The notes below the pieces were generated by a model that ran no database searches, had not been told where the DNA came from, and was given only the letters and a program-made list of their open reading frames with translations. From Strongylocentrotus droebachiensis (Eukaryota > Echinodermata > Echinoidea > Camarodonta > Strongylocentrotidae), in assembly GCA_035222895.1 (NCBI GenBank), contig JAVYIG010001599.1:1-64000 (forward strand): 64,000 bases of DNA. Reading direction: 5' to 3'. A program made the translations under genes and the position numbers. This document shows, piece after piece, positions 61,001 through 64,000 of this stretch (the stretch's first letter is position 1; the number at the start of each line of letters is the position of its first letter).

Positions 61001-62291
61001 ACCTTTTAATATTGTCTTACATCCTTTTGAAATGCATGGGAAAATTGGGAAAGCATTTTTTATTGAGATCCCCTATAACATTTCCTTTTTAAATGGCTTA
61101 GTAATTCGAAAATTGCTTTATTTTACTCCACAAAACCCACTAAATCAAGTGATATGTACTGCATCATTGTCAGTGTTTACCTTACACATGTCAACCTTAA
61201 TTTAGCAGTAGCAATAAATCTCAATCACATTTTTTTTCTTCTTACAAACAGGTTTGTCTGACATTTCTAAACCATCTGTTAAAAAGGAAATGGCTTGTAT
61301 TAGGTTAAAAACTGTTCATGTATGATTTACATATTTTCTTGTAATACATTTTATTTGTATGTATTATACTGGTTAAATTCACATTCATAATATTACGAAA
61401 AAATGGGGTTAATTGGAACAAAGCTTCCCAGTTTGCTCCAAATAGTGAAACAAATAACGAACAGGTATACTTAATTATAAAACTGTTATATTTAAGAATG
61501 TTACTGTTTAACAATAAACAATAATAACAATTTGATGACTTTTTAGGTTGGATGAGGTATACCAAATTTCCCACGTACCACTTTACCCCATTGTGCCCTA
61601 TCGAGAACAAGACAAGGCGAGGTGGGGAGGGGGGGGGGGGGGGAGTTAGAAGTCTTCTTTTCAGCTTAAACAAAGTCAAAGCAGCCCCTGGCCTACTAGC
61701 GACGGCACTACCTTTTAACTTGATATATATGCATTACATTTGCATGGCCATTACAAAAATGTCCTGGTGAATGAATTAAATCGCGACCCTGGTTTTTAAA
61801 GGCAAACGAAAATCTGAGTAGAAATAGAAATGTTGGTAAGTGATCATAAAGGATTAGCTCCTCAAGAAGAATATTTTATCAAGATACATTCAGGTGTTTC
61901 CGCAGGCTCTACTGGAAAGGAATGGGAACATTTGAAAATATAATTTCATAATTATACAGCATTGCAGTTCTTGATGAAGCTTATATCAAACACGTAGTTA
62001 CTTCAAAATCTATATCGATAATATCTTGTATGTAATTTCGGTTGTCTCTTCAACATCATGTTCTCTCTTCTTTAGGGTAGACCCGTACTCGTCAATGACC
62101 CAATTGGTAAGGAGAAGTCTGTGATCGACATGGCTTACTCGTGTATCGAACGCGGTTTTATCCCGAAGATGCCCGGATACAGACCAAGAGAAGAGAGGAA
62201 GAGAAATCGAGAGGAGACAACAGGTGCGTCTGTACAAAGAGCCAATAATGCTGCTGTCGACCAACGGAAGGACGGCGTCTCTGAGATATGA
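26899..62291 (+). CDS. Fusion gene: novel alpha/beta domain plus DFR-like SDR domain (11 exons)
   Basis: Eleven exons with GT/AG borders and consistent phases give about 596 residues. Residues 1-186 form an unrecognised alpha/beta domain. Residues about 187-228 are a short Lys/Glu/Ser/Thr linker. Residues about 229-565 read as an extended short-chain dehydrogenase of the dihydroflavonol-4-reductase/NAD-epimerase type. Recognisable landmarks are FIGSHIVHQLTRRG, GCTHVIHTS, GGIKRVVLTGG, VSEKAALRF, IIKPPVVLGP and DVRDVAKAHIMAL, followed by KDMAGIL. Members of this family are usually about 320-350 residues and start right at the Rossmann motif, so the N-terminal half is an addition. The first glycine of TGxxGxxG is D234, and the YxxxK tyrosine position is D373 (DAICK), so normal reductase activity is doubtful. 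Most exon borders are phase 1. Function is unknown. Confidence 0.75.
27345..27800 (-). pseudogene. LINE 3' fragment in intron 1
   Basis: The minus strand around 27700-27600 reads GSHLWNRIPSDMKSKTTRSS then FRNSLSKIICS, the conserved C-terminal W-N-x-[IL]-P-x-D-x-[KR] block of LINE polyproteins. AT-rich 3' UTR-like DNA ends in TAAACAAATAAATAAA-type sequence at 27345. Stops are present upstream. Confidence 0.6.
28233..28519 (+). CDS. Fusion gene exon 2 (alpha/beta domain, C-terminal half)
   Basis: A pyrimidine-rich TTTTTTTCAATCAG acceptor joins in phase to give SHFG-SHGVCVIAYLIRDLKE. A further strand NCVILCG (residues 129-135) and a long amphipathic helix to about 156 (NIQKIQEFMKENW) follow. 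The exon ends phase 0 at a GTATGT donor. The hydrophobic pattern continues the alpha/beta fold of exon 1, which supports the join. Confidence 0.8.
29498..29745 (+). repeat. 46-bp minisatellite, about five copies
   Basis: The repeat contains ATAATTATAACTAAACATAC and AATATAGGAACATAATGTAC and runs head to tail. The last two copies drift (CATAATGTACTATATAGG, CCTACTATATAGG). Confidence 0.85.
30181..30194 (+). repeat. Poly-G tract
   Basis: An uninterrupted G run in intron 2. Similar runs occur at 34005, 34092, 34633, 44871, 47100, 48663, 49313, 57973 and 61630. Confidence 0.9.
30620..30994 (+). mobile_element. TTAA MITE family M2, full copy (375 bp)
   Basis: It begins TTAAAGGTAAAGACCAGTAT and ends ATTACTGGTCTTTACCTTTAA (inverted). 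TTAA at both ends is the target site typical of piggyBac-type transposition. A related inverted copy lies at 56750-57119 and a fragment at 15890-16085. It is non-coding. Confidence 0.8.
31010..31216 (-). mobile_element. tRNA-derived SINE
   Basis: The minus strand from 31214 reads like a tRNA: GCCGCTCAGTCAGTAGAGCC (A-box region), an anticodon-like loop CTCACAA (CAC, valine-like) and GTGGGTTCGAACCCCGGCC (B box, GGTTCGAACCC). The acceptor stem does not close cleanly and about 130 bases of unrelated tail follow. This indicates a SINE with internal RNA polymerase III promoter and not a working tRNA gene. Confidence 0.7.
32036..32431 (+). mobile_element. 396-bp MITE, copy B
   Basis: Same element as 10984-11379, in plus orientation, with ends AGGGCGTGTTTATGCTTAAC and GCTGAAACGCACCCT. 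Small substitutions occur throughout but there is no net length change. It lies inside the loop of the 31.3-33.4 kb foldback. Confidence 0.75.
32640..32832 (+). repeat. ~190-bp dispersed MITE-like repeat (family M4)
   Basis: It starts AAAGGCCCACTGCACTACTG and contains TTGGTCCCCCATGATCCTCT and GAGATAACCACCTGTCCAGT, ending near CCTCCTGTAAACTA. Related copies lie at 41092-41265 (+), 49951-50133 (-) and, one end only, 58702-58781. Both ends resemble AAAGCCCA-TGTACTA, hinting at short inverted termini. Confidence 0.65.
34140..34490 (+). repeat. ~110-bp tandem repeat, three copies
   Basis: TTTGTGACACTGGCAGGT starts units at 34146, 34262 and 34371. Each contains GAATTGGCGTGGGGT, GGGCGGAGCC and GATGAGCATA blocks. 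The array is followed by a pyrimidine tract and a CTGGATCCGCCACTGG motif at 34660. Confidence 0.75.
34620..34675. repeat. Poly-G/C tract ending in GGATCCGCCACTG
   Basis: A G-run followed by CCCCCTGGATCCGCCACTG. The same ending occurs at about 58240-58257 and, with one change, at 59248-59263. It looks like the terminus of a mobile element with G-rich ends. Confidence 0.55.
35530..35815 (-). mobile_element. tRNA-related SINE fragment, copy 1
   Basis: The minus strand contains GCCGGTTCAACTCCCGCCAC, a B-box-like GGTTCAACTCC. Ahead of it is an anticodon-arm-like GACTGTGGATCGA, but the A-box half is missing. CCTTAGGCAAGACATTAATC and TACCCTGGGTAAACAAGA tail blocks follow, ending in an ATT repeat. 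The same truncation is shared with the copy at 38715-39000. Confidence 0.6.
36301..36801 (+). mobile_element. TTAA MITE family M3, single copy
   Basis: It aligns with the units at 39492-41009, has lost about 10 bases of the left terminus (ATTAAAGTTTTTGG) and ends TTTGTAATACCGTTAA. It occupies the same site in the satellite unit as the trimer at 39.5-41.0 kb. Confidence 0.75.
38715..39000 (-). mobile_element. tRNA-related SINE fragment, copy 2
   Basis: Near-identical to 35530-35815, with an intact B box (GGTTCGACTCC) on the minus strand and the same 5' truncation and flanks. Shared truncation and flanks show that it arose by duplication of the surrounding array and not by independent insertion. 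Confidence 0.6.
39492..41009 (+). mobile_element. Head-to-tail trimer of TTAA MITE family M3
   Basis: TTAA sites at 39492, 39998, 40502 and 41006 delimit three units of about 505 bases. Each starts AAAGGTAAT(A/G)CAAAG and ends CTTTGTATTACCTTT (or AATACATTT), so they are inverted termini. Adjacent units share one TTAA. Units 2 and 3 are almost identical over much of their length; unit 1 is more diverged. A single copy is at 36301-36801. No coding sequence is present. Confidence 0.85.
41092..41265 (+). repeat. M4 repeat copy inside the satellite domain
   Basis: CCCCACTGTCCTACTTGTAG and TTGGTCCCCCATGATCCTCT align with 32640-32832. It interrupts the CAGTGCATTT...ATGAATGATTCTAC block of a GA-type unit. 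Confidence 0.65.
41910..43405. other. Intron 2, 3' part: no gene recognised
   Basis: Two (TA)n tracts (42559-42580, 42671-42686) flank a GC-richer block with CACGCCTTGCGAGCGATCAT and a CAACTGGCAGG duplication, possibly a small element. The rest is AT-rich DNA up to the exon 3 acceptor. Confidence 0.45.
43406..43457 (+). CDS. Fusion gene exon 3 (linker)
   Basis: This is a 52-base exon after TTCTTTTTACAG, reading KYVEEEIEKETKPAKDE and ending phase 1 at GTATAT. It is charged and probably unstructured or helical. It lies 14.9 kb from exon 2. The short length and lack of family pattern make it less certain, but phase and splice sites fit. Confidence 0.55.
43549..44513 (+). repeat. Recent tandem duplication (~440 and ~523 bp)
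   Basis: Both copies start TGCTGACCCAATTCATG (43549 and 43991) and end AATACAAATCAATAAG. They are nearly identical except that the first lacks about 80 bases found at 44071-44151, at an AAT microhomology. It lies in intron 3. Confidence 0.85.
45884..46195 (+). pseudogene. Integrase C-terminal fragment
   Basis: Open without stops for about 100 codons and lacking an ATG, it reads INWVKELPSYTKLLNEDPKK, VLGWKSPFEIFFSRKPEQN, then a basic tail (RRKAYKALQRVKKR). The W...L..Y...LN...K..LG..PFE..F.R pattern is the end of the retroviral-type integrase core found in KRBA2-like, Ginger and related transposases. Catalytic DDE residues lie upstream of this part and are missing. A GTAAAG after PDQ may be an old donor. 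Confidence 0.6.
47040..47125 (+). repeat. GA-rich and poly-G tract in the transposon centre
   Basis: AGACAGAGAGACAGACAGGG and a GA tract followed by a G run, just inside the right arm of the 44.9-48.1 kb element. Confidence 0.7.
48164..48238 (+). CDS. Fusion gene exon 4 (linker)
   Basis: A 75-base phase 1-1 exon between TTAATACAG and GTGAGC reads DDKAGNTSLSTSSFKTEDET and RESPT. It is Ser/Thr- and acid-rich, consistent with a flexible hinge and possible phosphorylation sites. It can be skipped without a frameshift. It lies only 100 bases downstream of the Ginger-like element. Confidence 0.55.
48873..49098 (+). CDS. Fusion gene exon 5 (SDR Rossmann motif)
   Basis: After TTTATATCCCTTGCCAG the exon reads VVLVTDALGFIGSHIVHQLT, the start of an extended SDR, with D in place of the first glycine of TGxxGxxG (residue 234) and G237 and G240 kept. 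RRGIKVRGALDFKKG then matches the strand/helix that selects the NAD(P) ribose. The exon ends phase 2 at GTAAGT. Confidence 0.8.
49099..50339. other. Intron 5 with M4 repeat copy
   Basis: A C-run (49178-49194) followed by CAGGGTGGCCCGAAAAGAAC, which resembles a mariner-type terminus without a partner, and a G-run at 49312-49324. An inverted M4 copy lies at 49951-50133 (GGTTATCTCATCAACTCAGC, AGGATCATGGGGGACCAATG). Nothing coding besides exon borders. Confidence 0.5.
50340..50494 (+). CDS. Fusion gene exon 6 (SDR central sheet)
   Basis: After CATGTTTTAG it reads AVIGCTHVIHTSRFQDTRPA, then ITKLLQVCQTAGGIKRVVLTGG. GC..VIHT and A..KRVVLT are the fourth and fifth strand signatures of DFR-like SDRs. 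TGG replaces the usual TSS, so the active-site serine region is also altered. The exon ends phase 1. Confidence 0.8.
50495..52265. other. Intron 6: no gene or named repeat
   Basis: AT-rich DNA. A (TA)n tract lies at 52170-52194. Short frames are consistent with chance. Confidence 0.5.
52266..52376 (+). CDS. Fusion gene exon 7 (SDR YxxxK-equivalent helix)
   Basis: The acceptor is AATCTAAAG; the alternative AG two bases on would cause a stop. It reads EEKLRDRKWMVISSALKDAI then CKHVSEKAALRFMR. By comparison with the family's Y..SK.LAEKAAW block, the catalytic lysine is kept (K377) and the tyrosine position is D373. Phase 1-1. Confidence 0.7.
52870..53088 (+). CDS. Fusion gene exon 8 (SDR substrate-domain start)
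   Basis: After TTATTTTTTCAG it reads EFSKKKPTFGLSIIKPPVVL and GPILCELAEANVEIV, then HVCDVRDVAKAHIMALDFEN. I.P..VLGP and DVRDVA.AH..A are hallmark blocks of DFR/cinnamoyl-CoA reductase-like SDRs. Phase 1-1, with donor GTGAGT followed by a TA microsatellite. Confidence 0.85.
54268..54535 (+). repeat. Dispersed repeat, copy 1
   Basis: Matches 63728-64000 closely. Shared blocks include ATTATGAATATGTCATGTAT, GAAACCCGTTTACTTGCTAG and ATTTGTCTACATCAATAACC. No termini or coding sequence are evident. Confidence 0.75.
55180..56003. repeat. GCGAC-word foldback repeats
   Basis: AGCGAC/TTAGCAAC/TTTGCGAC words recur throughout. A compact element at 55797-56003 starts CACTGAGCGGCGAATGACTA and ends GCATTCGCCGCTCAGTG, an inverted terminus, with GCGACTATCAGCGACTGCAA and GCCAATACTTTGCCACTGTT inside. 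A longer related copy at about 55250-55790 ends ATTCGCCACTCACTGAG. Confidence 0.7.
56750..57119 (-). mobile_element. TTAA MITE family M2, inverted copy (370 bp)
   Basis: Begins TTAAAGATATAGACCAGTAG and ends GGCCTATACCTTTAA. The right half contains GGCGGTTTCCCGGCAAAATT, the inverse of 30728-30755. It lies 45 bases upstream of the exon 9 acceptor. Confidence 0.75.
57164..57250 (+). CDS. Fusion gene exon 9
   Basis: After TTATATATTTCAG it reads DIHVSDGVVSQRLSLKDMAG then ILEGKFKDQG. This fits the SDR segment F.VSG...S.K.MA.IL...F...G. Phase 1-1, donor GTAATG. Confidence 0.75.
57251..59903. other. Intron 9: G-rich element, M4 end, LINE scrap
   Basis: At 57955-58257, G and C runs end in CCCCTGGATCCGCCACTG, a probable mobile element. 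58702-58781 is one end of M4. 59205-59263 is another G-run element with TAGATCCGCCACTG. 59630-59740 reads PKKLHWLPVDKLIITKVTLL, a LINE RT tail. Apparent ORFs over the homopolymers are not genes. Confidence 0.55.
59625..59745 (+). pseudogene. LINE RT C-terminal fragment
   Basis: KKLHWLPVDKLIITKVTLLT matches the L..LHWLPV..RI..K...L pattern of LINE reverse transcriptases (CR1/RTE/Jockey clades). It is only about 35 codons, in plus orientation, and lacks its flanks. Confidence 0.5.
59904..59995 (+). CDS. Fusion gene exon 10
   Basis: After TACCTCTATCCAG it reads YDFSWSFSWDSMGHCLHDLY then AKGTKSSVQR, ending phase 0 at GTAAGC. This part is variable among DFR-like proteins, so support comes from splice signals, phase and the GY start after exon 9. 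Confidence 0.6.
59996..62075. other. Intron 10: no gene recognised
   Basis: AT-rich DNA with a poly-A (60239-60251) and a G-run (61625-61642). No terminal repeats or codon patterns were recognised. Confidence 0.5.
62076..62291 (+). CDS. Fusion gene terminal exon 11
   Basis: After TCTCTTCTTTAG it reads GRPVLVNDPIGKEKSVIDMA, YSCIERGFIPKMPGY and a basic tail, to a TGA at 62289. S.IDMA.S.I..G matches the closing helix of DFR-like SDRs. An ACAG|GTGCGT site at 62239 could be a donor to a further exon, but reading on to the stop is the simplest model. AATAAA occurs at 62602 and 63187. Confidence 0.65.
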   Translation, partial: GRPVLVNDPIGKEKSVIDMAYSCIERGFIPKMPGYRPREERKRNREETTGASVQRANNAAVDQRKDGVSEI

Positions 62292-63727
62292 CCGTGCTTT
62301 CGGGTGTATTAAGTGGTCCTTTCATTAACTCGTTTTTTCTGGACATCATTCGTTCGGTTCACAGTACCGTTACGGGATCGCTGTAGGCAATATTTTTAAC
62401 CGTGCTCTTAAAAGCAGTCAATATTTGAGTAACCTTGTTTATGTGCTCTGAAAATTGTTATTATCAATCTAATTTCAAATCAACCTACAGGGCTTGTCCT
62501 TAAACAAATCCTACTATACTAGGTAAATATTAACACGAATACAGTCTTTTTTTCCCACTCATTATCAACCATTTTCGGCTCAAATTTGGTAAAGGATATT
62601 TAATAAATGAAATGAGTTACCAACACTTATCACTTATTCAACACTTATAACCCAAAATATGATTAGTGAATTGACACTTTTGGCAGCATTTACATTCTAA
62701 AAATTACAATTGTTAGGAACTTATGGGGTGCTAAATCATTAGTTACTTTATACAAGCACATTTTTAGAATGACAGGCTTTGTCCTAGCTGCAGACGTAAA
62801 AAGGTGTTGATCGCTGTTAACGGATTATTGGACAACTGATATGATTGCTCGATAAATGCCCATAAAAAGTGAAGGTTAATATTTCAAAAGTCTATGAATC
62901 AAAGATAATTTTTTGATTTGTTATCAAACATCTCTTCAAAGACAACGAAAGAATATTTAGCGGACCAAGGTTTGTTTACAATAAATTCATTCTACGTTAT
63001 GTGTTTCATGACATCAAAACCTAACGAAAAGAATGACGCCAATACAATATTTTTTTTTCTTCAACCGTCCATCATCGAATTTATTTATCTCTTCGAAAGA
63101 AATGTATGCATAATTTATTTGTTATAAATAGGGCACTATATATTATAATTCAGAAGAATACAAAGATCGTTGAAGCTATGCTGTGTAATAAAGTAACCAT
63201 ATTCGCGCAGCAGCCCTGCTCTCCAGTAATGCCAGTAAAGCCATAACAGTTGGAAGCACAAATGAATTCGGTGTTTAATTGTCAAGAGATGGCGTATCAT
63301 TTTATTTGCTGTATTAGCTTACTAATGCTAAAAATACTGTCAAATGGCCAAACAGAAACTGTTTGCGGTTCAAAAAGGTTAATTGTGGTACTTAAAGTCT
63401 TATTTCCAGTTTCCCTTTACAGTCTGTACAATCAACAGATTTGATAATTAACATCGTTATTACTGTCTTGTTATGGTTACTTGTTTTTTATGAAATGTTT
63501 ATTTTTTCTTTATTTTGTACTTTTTTTTCTTCTTCAAAATGTATTTACTGTTGTTCAGATATGTATTTAGGTTCTGTTTTGTTTATGTAATTGTTCCGGA
63601 CCCCACGGATGACGAGTTTTCTCATGTCGGATTAGCTGGATGTGGGTTATCCACCGTATCTCATGCATTTGTATTATGTTTTTATACGGAAATAAATACT
63701 ACTACTACTACTGTCTTGTAAAACATT
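62292..63727. other. 3' flank of the fusion gene
   Basis: AATAAA at 62602 and 63187 could be polyadenylation signals. At 63590-63720, TTCCGGACCCCACGGATGAC through GGAAATAAATACTACTACTAC looks like a retroelement 3' end with a (TAC)n tail. No further gene is seen. Confidence 0.45.
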
Positions 63728-64000
63728 AAATATACTATGTCCCTTTTGCAGCCAACATCAAATTTTGTAGAACTTTGCAGGAATTATGAATATGTCATGT
63801 ATGTCCTATCTGTGAAATTTAAACGTTAGTAGTGTCCTAATATTCAAATTATGCAAGGAAACCCGTTTACTTGCTAGACTTCACTGTCAGACACTATTTA
63901 GTGACTGACTTGCTTTTTTCTTCTTTGGCAATAACATACATAAAATGAGCTGTAAAGGGTACATGAACATTTGTCTACATCAATAACCCACTTCTTGTAA
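63728..64000 (+). repeat. Dispersed repeat, copy 2 (cut by window end)
   Basis: The second copy of the repeat at 54268-54535, in the same orientation. It continues past the window, so its true length is unknown. Confidence 0.75.

Noticed and set aside
62239..62400. Splice donor at 62239 to a short exon after TTCACAG at 62364
   Set aside because: Possible, but the downstream reading has no family support. Reading through to the stop at 62289 is simpler; kept as an alternative.

Overview
The window is nuclear DNA of an animal. It shows spliced genes with GT/AG introns of 0.3 to 15 kb, LINE retrotransposons, TTAA- and TA-flanked MITEs, foldback elements, satellites and many poly-G and GA tracts. 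AT richness, repeat content and an IFI44-like GTPase suggest a marine invertebrate. I lean towards an echinoderm such as a sea urchin, but nothing here proves it. No bacterial, organellar or CRISPR features are seen.

Two host genes are supported. They are arranged head to head, and their start codons are about 280 bp apart (26617-26898). On the minus strand is a P-loop GTPase with a long charged coiled coil and a possible N-myristoylation site. Its first exon is 26616-25959 and its second, recovered by phase and family pattern, is 20570-20465; later exons were not found. On the plus strand is an 11-exon gene (26899-62291, about 596 codons). It joins an unrecognised alpha/beta domain (exons 1-2), a short acidic linker (exons 3-4) and a dihydroflavonol-reductase-like extended SDR domain (exons 5-11). 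All exon phases agree. The SDR part lacks the first glycine of the nucleotide-binding motif and the tyrosine of YxxxK, so it may be a pseudoenzyme or sensor.

Region by region: 0.3-1.4 kb is a decayed LINE. 1.4-6.0 kb is an array of about 1.1-1.2 kb satellite-like units, with an inverted copy at 12.5-13.6 kb. 6.0-10.2 kb is a better preserved minus-strand LINE split by an insertion. 11.0-11.4 kb is a MITE and 11.5-12.4 kb a LINE 3' end. 13.8-14.1 kb is a foldback element. 16.6-19.5 kb is a CGAGT-rich composite with the same terminus. 19.7-20.1 kb is a large imperfect palindrome. 22.9-24.2 kb is a decayed CxxC ORF split by a foldback. 26-62 kb is the gene pair and the introns of the fusion gene. 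Intron 2 (14.9 kb) holds nine copies of a GA-containing unit, a higher-order duplication, a trimer of a TTAA MITE, a 2.1 kb foldback and two SINE types. Intron 3 holds a 3.18 kb TG...CA element with about 1 kb inverted repeats and an integrase fragment (Ginger-like). The remaining introns and the 3' flank hold smaller MITEs, foldbacks, LINE scraps and homopolymer tracts.

How the two genes work together is inference. A divergent promoter shared by an interferon-induced-type GTPase and a nucleotide-binding fusion protein would suit coordinated, perhaps stress- or immune-related, expression. The sequence alone does not show this.
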